This document shows, piece by piece, positions 55,491 to 63,396 of a stretch of 64,000 nucleotides of DNA. The notes under the pieces are model-generated. The model had not been told where the DNA came from. It saw only the letters and a list, made by a program, of their open reading frames with translations, and searched no databases. Each line of letters begins with the position of its first letter. Positions within the stretch are counted from its first letter, which is position 1. The stretch spans positions 1-64,000 of the forward strand of contig NZ_OMWA01000002.1 in assembly GCF_900314615.1 (NCBI RefSeq), written 5' to 3'. This stretch comes from an uncultured Methanobrevibacter sp. (lineage in GTDB: Archaea > Methanobacteriota > Methanobacteria > Methanobacteriales > Methanobacteriaceae). The translations under genes were made by a program, and so were the position numbers.

Positions 55491-56990
55491 ATGACAAAAA
55501 TCGGACTTGCTTATGTTAGTGGAGCAGTTCCAGGATTTGAAGATTTTGGAAACCTACCAACAGACATTGTTAAGGAAAACGGACTTGTTAACGGTAATAA
55601 GGCTTCGCAAGAACTTGATGCTTTAATTATTCCAGGCGGTACACTGATTGAATCAAATGACATTAACATGCCATTAAACAAGGAAATTAAAAAAATGGCA
55701 CGTGACGGGAAACCTATAATAGGAATATGCGCAGGTTTTCAGCTGCTTTCCAATCAGATAGATATCGGCCGTAAATCACCAGTGCCAATCGTTAAGGACG
55801 GACTTGGTATTATTGACGTTAATTTCTCACCGTTAATTACCAGTGACCGTGTCAAGGCAAAAGTCTTTGACAATTCATTTCTGGTAAAAAATCAAAAAGA
55901 AGATGTTGACGGTTTTCACACACATACCTACGGCAAAGTCGAAGGGGATGCAAAGCCGCTGTTCTATTCTAAAGTTCAGAGAATGAATTACGGGGACACT
56001 AACGAAAAAGGCGATTACAATATCTTTTCCGGTGCATGCAACGATGACGGAAATGTTATCGGTACCATGATACATGGAATTTTAGATGAAAATCCGATTC
56101 TTGTAGAAAACTTAAAAGAACAAATAGACATACATCTACATGACATGGATGATATTTACAGTAGAAATAAACAGGTTAAAAAATTCTTACAAAGTGAAGT
56201 AGGAATCAACACTAACATTAAAGTACCTTCAATTAAAACAACCGGAAAACCAAAATACTTGATGATTGGAAGTAACGGGTCCGACTCCGGAAAAACTTTC
56301 ATACTTACAGGACTTGCAGGAGCACTTAGAAAAAGAGGTTATAAAGTAGCACTTCTGAAAGTTGGTCCTGATGTTCGTGACATTATACCTGGACTTTACC
56401 TGACCAAAGGCAAAATGGAAGAGTTTGCATCAATAAAAATCGGTCATTTAGGTTGGAGGGACATTGAATCTACAATAGCAAAACTCAACTCATCAGACTA
56501 TGATATAGTACTTATTGAAGGAGTTATGAGCGTATTTACCGGTCTTTTAAATGAAAAAGTACCATTTTCCGCTGCAGAAATTGCAATGTCTTCAAATATT
56601 CCAATGATTTTAGCTTCAGGTGTAAATAAAGGTGGAATTGAATCAGCAGCAATAGATCTGGTATCACATGCGAATATGCTTGAAAAATTCGGTGTTGATG
56701 TAGAGGCAATTCTGCTCAATAAAGTATACAATGACAGTATATTCGACAATGTGGTACCTTATATTGAAAACAATACAAATGTCAAAAAAGTACTAAAACT
56801 TCCAAAATTAAAGTCCGCTGATATGAGAGGATTCATTCCCGAAGTGGAAATCAGATATGAACTGTTTACATCACATGCCATGGATCTGATTGAAAATAAT
56901 TTAAATATCGATGAAATTATCAGTATGGCCCGTGAAGTGGAGTTCAACAAAATCTATTCATATGAAGAAATAAAAAGTAAGGTGATATAA
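55491..56990 (+). CDS. GATase + CobB/CobQ-type P-loop protein with swapped domain order
   Basis: A 499-residue protein. The N-terminal ~245 residues are a CobQ/CobB-type class I glutamine amidotransferase: nucleophile Cys in 'PIIGICAGFQLLS' and partner His in 'GTMIHGILDENP'. The C-terminal ~245 residues are a dethiobiotin-synthetase-like P-loop domain ('GSNGSDSGKTFILTGLAGAL', 'VLIEGVMSVFTG'). CbiA, CobQ and CfbB carry the same domains in the opposite order, so this is a distinct amidotransferase-like protein. An ATP-dependent amidation is the likely chemistry; the substrate (corrinoid, F430, pseudomurein precursor or other) cannot be told. GAGGT precedes the ATG. The next gene starts on the last base of its stop (TAATG), so they are coupled. 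Confidence 0.78.
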   Translation: MTKIGLAYVSGAVPGFEDFGNLPTDIVKENGLVNGNKASQELDALIIPGGTLIESNDINMPLNKEIKKMARDGKPIIGICAGFQLLSNQIDIGRKSPVPIVKDGLGIIDVNFSPLITSDRVKAKVFDNSFLVKNQKEDVDGFHTHTYGKVEGDAKPLFYSKVQRMNYGDTNEKGDYNIFSGACNDDGNVIGTMIHGILDENPILVENLKEQIDIHLHDMDDIYSRNKQVKKFLQSEVGINTNIKVPSIKTTGKPKYLMIGSNGSDSGKTFILTGLAGALRKRGYKVALLKVGPDVRDIIPGLYLTKGKMEEFASIKIGHLGWRDIESTIAKLNSSDYDIVLIEGVMSVFTGLLNEKVPFSAAEIAMSSNIPMILASGVNKGGIESAAIDLVSHANMLEKFGVDVEAILLNKVYNDSIFDNVVPYIENNTNVKKVLKLPKLKSADMRGFIPEVEIRYELFTSHAMDLIENNLNIDEIISMAREVEFNKIYSYEEIKSKVI

Positions 56991-57403
56991 TGGCTCTTAA
57001 TTTAAGCCCAGAAACTGGTGTTAAACTAACAAAAAAAGACAGAGCTCATGTTTTATCAAAAATGAAACAGGGCTGGAAAGCAACATGCCTGATTCCGGAT
57101 TATGTATTTGATGAAAATGGAGATATACAGATCGGTTCTGATAAGAATCGCCGTCTAGTAAAAATCGTCAAATTCAAAGATGACGGAATTTATATTGAAA
57201 AAGCTCTTAAAAGTAAAAATTTAAGAATTACATGGAATTTAGTGGCTCATATAAGCCAGTCAAAAGAAGTAAGGGACGGTTTAGAAATTAAAATGCGTGA
57301 CGGAAAATACGTCACATTCAGCATCTATAATTCCTATAAAATTAAGCAAATAACTGAGTTTATTGCAAATTATATAGCTAATAAGTCTAATGAGACTCAT
57401 TAG
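56990..57403 (+). CDS. Conserved small hypothetical protein
   Basis: A 137-residue basic, soluble protein with no signal peptide or membrane helix. It is mainly beta-like in the middle ('RLVKIVKFKDDGIYIEKALKS', 'GLEIKMRDGKYVTFSIYN') and ends in a helix, vaguely like a small beta-sandwich/PH-type domain. I do not recognise the family. Its start codon overlaps the stop of the GATase/P-loop gene, implying coupled translation and a linked function. It ends directly against the convergent ribB gene without a spacer. Confidence 0.7.
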   Translation: MALNLSPETGVKLTKKDRAHVLSKMKQGWKATCLIPDYVFDENGDIQIGSDKNRRLVKIVKFKDDGIYIEKALKSKNLRITWNLVAHISQSKEVRDGLEIKMRDGKYVTFSIYNSYKIKQITEFIANYIANKSNETH

Positions 57404-58087
57404 TTATTCTTCTAAATATTTATTGATGATGTCTTCGCCTTTAAGCAAGACCAATCCGTTTTCTTCTGCGTATTTGCGAGCATCTGCAACAGAAGTAGCC
57501 TGTCCGGTTTCACCATCCATCATTTCACAGACTACACAAACAGGAGTGACACCAGCCATTTCACATAATGCAAGACCGATTTCAGTGTGTCCCTGTCTAT
57601 TTTTTACAAGTCCGTCTGCTCCTCTTAAAAGACAAACGTGTCCAGGGGATCTGAATGTTGCACCAAACTCATCGAATCTTTCTTCTTTCATCATCAAAGC
57701 CATTTCGCTGATTGTCATTGCTCTGTCATGGTCTGTTACACCAGTGAAAGATTTTCTGTGATTAGTCCAAATTGAAAATGATGATCTTTCATCATATGGA
57801 ATGTCATTTGGTGCAAGTTTAGCGAGTTCCGGATATTTTTCAGTAGCTGCTTTCATAATATCTACCATAAATGGTAAATGAATAGCGTCACAATAATCAG
57901 AATGTAAACAATTACAGATTAATCCGCCTGCGTCATTTCTCATGGTTGCAATTGATTTAGGGGTTACAAATTCAGAAGCGATAATCATGTCGACTTCTCC
58001 TTCCCTGTCATCATCATCGAAAACGAGTACGAATTCACCATTTCTAATAGCTTCTAGAGCTTCATCTAAATTTGTTTCTTGATTCAT
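57404..58087 (-). CDS. ribB: 3,4-dihydroxy-2-butanone-4-phosphate synthase
   Basis: A 227-residue enzyme that converts ribulose 5-phosphate to the four-carbon unit of riboflavin. Conserved residues: 'FDDDDREGEVDMI' (acidic metal/substrate loop), 'GLICNCL', 'SFTGVTDHDRAMT', 'FRSPGHVCLL', and 'RQGHTEIGLAL' with the catalytic His and Glu. It is a stand-alone RibB without the GTP cyclohydrolase II half. AAGGAG lies 8 nt before the ATG. A complete FMN riboswitch precedes it, so its product pathway controls it. Riboflavin kinase is the next gene upstream on the same strand. Confidence 0.95.
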   Translation of the reverse strand: MNQETNLDEALEAIRNGEFVLVFDDDDREGEVDMIIASEFVTPKSIATMRNDAGGLICNCLHSDYCDAIHLPFMVDIMKAATEKYPELAKLAPNDIPYDERSSFSIWTNHRKSFTGVTDHDRAMTISEMALMMKEERFDEFGATFRSPGHVCLLRGADGLVKNRQGHTEIGLALCEMAGVTPVCVVCEMMDGETGQATSVADARKYAEENGLVLLKGEDIINKYLEE

Positions 58088-58112
58088 AGTAATATCTCCT
58101 TGTTTACTAGAA

Positions 58113-58119
58113 CCAGGGC
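58113..58119 (-). promoter_or_regulatory. Possible switching arm of the ribB riboswitch
   Basis: Minus-strand GCCCTGG lies between the aptamer and the ribosome-binding site. Its GCCCTG is an exact complement of CAGGGC in the aptamer's 5' part (58261-58256). Pairing would unfold the aptamer, so the two could be exclusive. Inferred only. Confidence 0.35.
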
Positions 58120-58143
58120 TAAAAATAATTACAATTTTATTTC

Positions 58144-58265
58144 TTCTCTTCCATCCGGACTATTACCGTCGGTTTTGGAATCTCACCAAATCAACACTCA
58201 TTTGTGCTCGTGGACTTATTTTATCAAAATCACCACCGGTGGGGAATTGCACCCCGCCCTGAGAA
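58144..58265 (-). ncRNA. FMN riboswitch (RFN element) controlling ribB
   Basis: On the minus strand the conserved RFN blocks occur in order: CTCAGGGCGGGGTGCAATTC, CCCACCGGTGGTGAT, an AGTCCACGAGC-like junction, GGTGAGATTCC, and CCGACGGTAATAGTCCGGA followed by TGGAAGAGA. P1 can close by TTCTC (58265-58261) with GAGAA (58148-58144), and P2 by GGGG/CCCC around TGCAATT. The element ends ~56 nt before the ribB start. In bacteria this RNA binds FMN and shuts off riboflavin genes. Confidence 0.93.
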
Positions 58266-58455
58266 CGTATTATCAAATATATAAATCATATATAAAATAC
58301 TTTACGGTGATATTTATATTAAAATTTAAATTGTTTTCAAAATGAAAAATTGTTTTGAGTCTAAATAATTGTTTAAAGCCTGTAAAATTGTTTTTATTTA
58401 AAACTAAGTAATTTAAATAATATTAATAACTAAATAATTAAAATATAGTGATTTA

Positions 58456-58596
58456 ATGGCTAAAAACAAGAAGATTTACTCTTCAAAGATGCTGGTGAAG
58501 AAGAATAGAAAAAATAAGAAAAAAACTAAAATTCTAGGGTCACTACATCATCGTCTACAATATTCAGTTTATCCCTTAGCTTATCTTCTGCAATGA
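58456..58596 (+). CDS. Possible small Lys-rich protein overlapping ribK
   Basis: An ATG at 58456, preceded by AGTGAT, opens a 46-codon frame. The first 26 residues are very basic ('MAKNKKIYSSKMLVKKNRKN'), and the remainder reads antisense through the 3' end of the riboflavin kinase gene. The basic part could be a real small nucleic-acid-binding protein or the remnant of one. The overlap of 71 nt with a convergent gene argues for caution. Confidence 0.28.
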   Translation: MAKNKKIYSSKMLVKKNRKNKKKTKILGSLHHRLQYSVYPLAYLLQ

Positions 58597-58900
58597 ATTC
58601 CAGGTAATTTTCTTCATGTGTAGTTTTTGCCGGAAAAACAATAGCTCCATCCACTTTATCATTTAATTTTGCTTTGATATATTTTACAGCACCAAATCCT
58701 TCATCAGGTTTGATTAAATTTTCACATTCATCCTTAATTCTGTTAATTTCATCCAAATGATCATCACCGACAATAACATTCAATGTTCCAGGATATGGAA
58801 CGAATCCTAAATTTTTCTGAAATTCTTTAGTGTAAAATTCCTGTGACAAAAAATATGCCGCTTTGCCCAAACCGGTTGTAACTTCACCATCAATTTTCAT
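58526..58900 (-). CDS. ribK: CTP-dependent riboflavin kinase (archaeal)
   Basis: 124 residues from the ATG at 58900, chosen because AGAGGGT lies ~6 nt upstream and the family N-terminus 'MKIDGEVTTGLGKAAYFL' begins there. The upstream in-frame ATG at 58933 adds 11 residues across that site. 'GFVPYPGTLNVIV' is the CTP/riboflavin-binding core and 'GAIVFPAKTTHEEN' the second conserved block of the archaeal RibK fold (cradle-loop barrel, MJ0056 type). It phosphorylates riboflavin with CTP to make FMN, the ligand of the riboswitch next door. It is transcribed in the same direction as ribB but separated by the riboswitch promoter. Confidence 0.92.
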   Translation of the reverse strand: MKIDGEVTTGLGKAAYFLSQEFYTKEFQKNLGFVPYPGTLNVIVGDDHLDEINRIKDECENLIKPDEGFGAVKYIKAKLNDKVDGAIVFPAKTTHEENYLEFIAEDKLRDKLNIVDDDVVTLEF

Positions 58901-59127
58901 AAAATACCCTCTAATTAAATTGCTTAATATCAAGATTAATGTTAGAAATATTTATCATAATTTTAATTTAATAAAATTAAAGAATCTTTTACAATAATTT
59001 GAATTGTGAAATATAGATTCTTAACTATTAATTAATCTATTTTAATTAATAAATATTTTCAAGAAATTATTTTAATCACAAAAATTAAACTATTACATAT
59101 AAAAATTAATTTTACAGGGTAATTGAA

Positions 59128-60771
59128 ATGGAAATAAAAACTATCTCAACAGATGTATTGATAATAGGTTCCGGAGGAGCAGGTTCAAGAGCTGCCATTG
59201 AAGTGGATGACGCTGGTTTAAAAGCCATTATTGTATCAAAAGGACTATCATTCCGATCTGGCTGTACTGGAATGGCAGAAGGTGGATACAACGCAGTTTT
59301 TAAAACAGTTGATAAAGATGACTCCATTGAGGCTCACAAACATGATACACTTAAAGGCGGAAGTTTTCTAAATGATGAAAAACTGGTTAATATTCTAGTT
59401 AACGAATCACCAAAAAGACTCATTGACCTTGAAAACTACGGAGCATTATTTGACAGACAGGAATCAGGACAGATAGATCAAAGACCATTTGGAGGTCAGA
59501 CCTATAGAAGAACCTGCTATCAGGGAGATAGAACCGGTGCAGAACTGTTAAATGCTCTAAAAGAAGAAATCATTAGAAGAGACATAGAATGTATCGAAGA
59601 AGTAATGATTACTTCACTTGTATGCGACAACGACCAGGTAATTGGAGCAACCGGATTAGACTTAAAAGATTCCAGTCTGATTTATTTCAAAGCAAAATCT
59701 GTTATTTTAGCCAGCGGAGGAGCTGGACAATTATTCCCTGTAACATCCAATACATCACAAAAGAATGGAGACGGATTTGCTATAGCATATAAAGCTGGTG
59801 CCGATCTGGTTGATATGGAACAGATACAGTTCCACCCGACAGGAATGGTAACACCTGAATCCAAAAAAGGAATCCTTGTAACAGAAGCAGTAAGGGCTGA
59901 AGGAGGAAAACTCATAAATAAGGACGGGGAGAGATTTATGAGCAAATATGCTCCTGAAAAAATGGAACTTGCAACCCGTGATGTTGTAGCACGTTCAATC
60001 TATAGAGAAATTATAGAAGGAAGAGGAACCGAAAACGGAGGAGTATACCTTGATATTTCCCATTTAGATGACGATTACATTGATGAAAAACTTGAAACAA
60101 TGGTTTTGCAGTTTGAAAACGTCGGTGTAGACATCAAACATGGCCCGATTGAGGTTGCACCTACAGCGCATCACTTTATGGGCGGTTTAAAAATAAATAC
60201 TGACGGATCAACTACCCTCAAAAATCTTTTCGGAGCCGGAGAAGTCTGCGGAGGAGTCCATGGTGCAAACCGTTTAGGTGGAAATGCACTGGCTGATACA
60301 CAGGTATTCGGAAAAATATCCGGAGTAAGCGCATCTGAAGCTGCCAAAAACACAGAACTTAAAACAAACGACGAACAGGTAAAAATGGAAGCTTCAAGAA
60401 TTGAAGGACTTATTAAAGAAGGCTCTGTTAAACCTAAAGAATTCAAAAACAGAATCAAGCAACTGATGTGGGAAAAAGTATCAATTGTGCGTGACGAAAA
60501 AACCCTGAATGAAGCACTGAAAGAACTTCTTGAAATGAAAAAAGAGCTTGATGATTTGAATGTCAGCAATATAAAACAATACAATACAGAATTAGTGACT
60601 GCTCTTGAAGTTATAAATATGGTTGAAATCTGTATTTTAACAGTTAAATCTGCAATATTGCGCAGAGAAAGCAGAGGAGCACATTACAGGTCAGATTATC
60701 CTGAAACTAATGATGAATGGAAAAAAAGTATTGTTGTAAATGAAAAAGAAATAAAATTTGAAGCTAGATAG
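59128..60771 (+). CDS. tfrA: Thiol:fumarate reductase subunit A
   Basis: A 547-residue flavoprotein of the fumarate reductase/succinate dehydrogenase family. 'LIIGSGGAGSRAAIEV' binds the FAD ADP-moiety. 'QFHPTG', 'RAEGGKLINKDGERFM', 'HHFMGGLKIN' and 'GAGEVCGGVHGANRLGGNAL' are the catalytic and flavin-contacting motifs. In methanogens TfrA with TfrB reduces fumarate with coenzymes M and B, giving the CoM-S-S-CoB heterodisulfide and succinate for biosynthesis; the length fits TfrA (~550). tfrB is not in this window. The start ATG follows AGGG at moderate distance. The 3' end overlaps the convergent deaminase gene by 8 nt, with a hairpin there. Confidence 0.88.
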   Translation: MEIKTISTDVLIIGSGGAGSRAAIEVDDAGLKAIIVSKGLSFRSGCTGMAEGGYNAVFKTVDKDDSIEAHKHDTLKGGSFLNDEKLVNILVNESPKRLIDLENYGALFDRQESGQIDQRPFGGQTYRRTCYQGDRTGAELLNALKEEIIRRDIECIEEVMITSLVCDNDQVIGATGLDLKDSSLIYFKAKSVILASGGAGQLFPVTSNTSQKNGDGFAIAYKAGADLVDMEQIQFHPTGMVTPESKKGILVTEAVRAEGGKLINKDGERFMSKYAPEKMELATRDVVARSIYREIIEGRGTENGGVYLDISHLDDDYIDEKLETMVLQFENVGVDIKHGPIEVAPTAHHFMGGLKINTDGSTTLKNLFGAGEVCGGVHGANRLGGNALADTQVFGKISGVSASEAAKNTELKTNDEQVKMEASRIEGLIKEGSVKPKEFKNRIKQLMWEKVSIVRDEKTLNEALKELLEMKKELDDLNVSNIKQYNTELVTALEVINMVEICILTVKSAILRRESRGAHYRSDYPETNDEWKKSIVVNEKEIKFEAR

Positions 60772-60790
60772 CTTCTTTTAAATTTTTAAT
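60760..60790 (+). terminator. Hairpin at the tfrA/deaminase junction
   Basis: GAAGCTAGATAGCTTC (60760-60775) is a perfect inverted repeat with a 4-nt loop when folded with a 6-bp stem. TTTTAAATTTTT follows. It overlaps the stop codons of both convergent genes. Confidence 0.55.
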
Positions 60791-62068
60791 AGCTTCGCGA
60801 GCCTTTTCATAGATTTCCTGTTCATCAAGAACAGTCAATTTTTTATTTTCCATCAATATTTTACCGTTACAGATAGTGGTATCCACATTGGAACCGTTAG
60901 CTGAATAGATAACGTTGGATGTTAAAGTGGTACTGTCCGGAACCATATTGGCAGAATTTTTATCTATTAAAATAATATCCGCTTTTTTACCGACTTCAAT
61001 AGAACCTATCTCATCACTTAAGCCTAAAGCTTCAGCACCATTAATGGTACCCATTGCCAGAGCTTCATGTGAATTCAATACATTAGGATCAAGGGTTGAA
61101 ACTTTCTGAAGCAGACTTGCGGTCTTTAACTCTTCAATCAAATCAAGATTGTTGTTTGAAGAAGCTCCGTCTGTACCTATTGAAACGCAAACATCTTTTT
61201 CAAGCAATTTGGAAATTGGTGCGATTCCTGAAGCCAGTTTCATGTTACTGCATGGATTGTGAGAAACTTTAACATTATTTTTCTTAATAATATCAATTTC
61301 TTCATCACTTAACCATACACAATGAGCAGCAAGAACGTCAGGACCTAAAAATCCTATCTTATCCAAGTATTCAAAAGGCCTTAATCCTTTTTCTTCAGAT
61401 ATGTCATTGATTTCTTTTTGGGTTTCGGAAACATGTATATGAATACCCATATTGTATTCATCAGCTAACTGGCGAACCTTAATCAGCAATTCTTCAGAAG
61501 CTGTATATGGTGAATGAGGACCGAAAAATACTTTAATTCTTCCGTCAGCCATTCCATTGCAATTTTTGAATAAATCCAGGTTTTCTTTGATTTCAGCTTC
61601 TCTTCTTTCCGCATCGCCAAAATCAATCATCCCATATGATAAAACAGCTCTGATACCTGCTTCATCAACAGCACGTGCAACGTCTTCCATGTAAAAATAC
61701 ATGTCGGAAAATGTTGTTGTTCCGGATTTGATGAGTTCAACAGCTCCCAAAAGAGCACCTATATAACAATAATCTCCATTAAGGTTAGCTTCCATTGGCC
61801 AGATATGATCATTCAACCAGCTGTCTAAACTTAAATCATCAGCTAACCCTCTAAATAAAGTCATGGATAAATGAGTATGAGTGTTAACAAGTCCTGGAAG
61901 CAATATTTTTCCAGAAGCATCAATGATTTTATCAACATTACTTTCATCTATTTCATCAGAAATTTCAGCAATCAAATCATTTTTGATTAAAAGAGATTGT
62001 TTTTTTTCTTCAAAATTATTAGGATTTAAAATTAATGCATTTTTAATTAAAATAGTATTATCTGTCAT
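60764..62068 (-). CDS. dadD: 5'-deoxyadenosine/methylthioadenosine/SAH deaminase
   Basis: A 434-residue amidohydrolase. Metal-binding motifs are in order: 'LVNTHTHLSMTLFRG' (HxH, ~62-76), 'HIHVSET', 'AAHCVWL' and 'SIGTDGASSNN' with the catalytic Asp. This matches the MtaD/DadD group, which in methanogens deaminates 5'-deoxyadenosine, methylthioadenosine and S-adenosylhomocysteine to the inosine forms, clearing by-products of radical-SAM and methylation chemistry. AGGTG 5 nt before the ATG supports the start. It lies downstream of the histone gene on the same strand with a 41-nt gap and may be partly co-transcribed. Confidence 0.88.
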   Translation of the reverse strand: MTDNTILIKNALILNPNNFEEKKQSLLIKNDLIAEISDEIDESNVDKIIDASGKILLPGLVNTHTHLSMTLFRGLADDLSLDSWLNDHIWPMEANLNGDYCYIGALLGAVELIKSGTTTFSDMYFYMEDVARAVDEAGIRAVLSYGMIDFGDAERREAEIKENLDLFKNCNGMADGRIKVFFGPHSPYTASEELLIKVRQLADEYNMGIHIHVSETQKEINDISEEKGLRPFEYLDKIGFLGPDVLAAHCVWLSDEEIDIIKKNNVKVSHNPCSNMKLASGIAPISKLLEKDVCVSIGTDGASSNNNLDLIEELKTASLLQKVSTLDPNVLNSHEALAMGTINGAEALGLSDEIGSIEVGKKADIILIDKNSANMVPDSTTLTSNVIYSANGSNVDTTICNGKILMENKKLTVLDEQEIYEKAREAIKNLKEAI

Positions 62069-62109
62069 AGCAACACCTAAAAAAATAAAAAAAATAGTTA
62101 AAAACTTAT

Positions 62110-62316
62110 TTATAAGTTTTTAATAGCTAATTTAATATCATCAGCTTTTACAGTTTTACGTTTTGCGATTTTAGCAACTTGATTAGCTTCTTTAGCAACG
62201 TCACGAGCAACTTCTTCTAAGTATGCAGCTAATTCTTCTTTTGCATCTTCGCTTACTCTTTCTGCACCAGATTCTTTAATGATTCTAGCAATAGGAGCTT
62301 TTGGTATTTCAGACAT
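62110..62316 (-). CDS. Archaeal histone (HMf family)
   Basis: 68 residues, counted from the ATG at 62316 because GAGGTGA lies 5 nt before it and the family N-terminus 'MSEIPKAPIARIIKESG' begins there (an in-frame ATG three codons earlier overlaps it). The histone fold is complete: short helix, 'AERVSEDAKEELAAYLEEVA' long helix, and 'AKRKTVKADDIKLAIKNL' for the second strand and helix. It has no tails. It forms dimers and hypernucleosome-like rods on DNA. Highly expressed in methanogens, in line with the strong ribosome-binding site. Confidence 0.95.
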   Translation of the reverse strand: MSEIPKAPIARIIKESGAERVSEDAKEELAAYLEEVARDVAKEANQVAKIAKRKTVKADDIKLAIKNL

Positions 62317-62511
62317 GTTTTTCACCTCACTCTAATTTAATGAAAAACTTATTATTAACAGAATTAATAATAAGCTAAATAAGATATTACATAACTTAAT
62401 ATTTAAATATTTTGCAAAATTATTGATTAAATCAAAAAATAATCTATCACATGATAAAGTATTAAATAATAAGATTTAAAATATATTATAAGATAAAAAT
62501 ATTGAGAAGAT

Positions 62512-63375
62512 ATGATGAAAATTAAAATTGCTGTTCCATCCAAGGGAAGAATAAGTGAACCATCCATAAACATTTTAGAAAAAGCAGGATTAGGATTAAT
62601 TGATAAAAATAACCGTAAATTAATTTCAAAAACATTTAATGAAAATATAGAAGTAATGTTTGCAAGAGCATCTGATATTCCTGAATTTGTAAATGATGGA
62701 GTTGCAGATATGGGAATTACAGGCGTGGACTTAATTGAAGAAAGTGAATCAGACGTAGTTGAACTGCTTGACTTGAGGTTCGGTCAAACAAAGCTTGTGC
62801 TGGCAGCTCCTGAGGAATCCGATATAAACTCTGTGGATGAAATCAGAAATGACATGAAAATAGCTACAGAATTTCCTGTTTTGACAAAAAAATATTTGGA
62901 TGAAAAAGGACTGGATTTAAAAATAGTAAAATTAAGTGGATCTACCGAAGCTGCACCGTTTATCGGAATTGCCGATTTGATAACAGACCTTACAAGTACT
63001 GGAACAACATTAAAAATGAATCATCTTGAAATTATTGATGTATTGCTTGAAAGCTCAATTAAACTCATTGCTAATGAAGACAGCTTAAAATCCAAAAAAG
63101 AATTGATTGAAGCTGTAAGTACAAGTATTAAGGGAGTACTGGACGCTGACCGTAAAAAACTTGTTACAATGAATGTAAAAACTGCAGATTTGGATAAAGT
63201 TAAAGAAGTTATGCCGTCAATGGGTGGTTTGACAATCTCAGAAGTATTATCTGATGAAAAAACTGTTGCTGTTCAAGCTGTAATTGATGAAAAACAGGTA
63301 TTTGAATTAGTTAACGACTTAAGAAATGCAGGTGCAAAGGATATACTAGTAATGCCGATTGAAAGAATCATTTAA
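62512..63375 (+). CDS. hisG: ATP phosphoribosyltransferase, long form
   Basis: A 287-residue first enzyme of histidine synthesis (ATP + PRPP to phosphoribosyl-ATP). 'IAVPSKGRISEP' and 'DIPEFVNDGVADMGITGVDLI' are catalytic-core motifs. 'DLITDLTSTGTTLKMNHLE' is the PRPP-binding loop. The last ~75 residues ('MGGLTISEVLSDEKTVAVQA') form the ACT-like regulatory domain of HisG-L, which binds histidine. Two adjacent ATG codons (62512, 62515) make the exact start uncertain. It is followed after a short gap by pyrB. Confidence 0.94.
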   Translation: MMKIKIAVPSKGRISEPSINILEKAGLGLIDKNNRKLISKTFNENIEVMFARASDIPEFVNDGVADMGITGVDLIEESESDVVELLDLRFGQTKLVLAAPEESDINSVDEIRNDMKIATEFPVLTKKYLDEKGLDLKIVKLSGSTEAAPFIGIADLITDLTSTGTTLKMNHLEIIDVLLESSIKLIANEDSLKSKKELIEAVSTSIKGVLDADRKKLVTMNVKTADLDKVKEVMPSMGGLTISEVLSDEKTVAVQAVIDEKQVFELVNDLRNAGAKDILVMPIERII

Positions 63376-63396
63376 AAACATTAAGGGTTGATTAAG

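Noticed and set aside
57390..57761. Plus-strand open frame of 123 codons
   Set aside because: It lies entirely antisense to ribB apart from its first few codons and shows no protein-like composition.
59682..60584. Minus-strand open frames within tfrA
   Set aside because: Antisense shadows of a well-conserved enzyme gene with no start signals.
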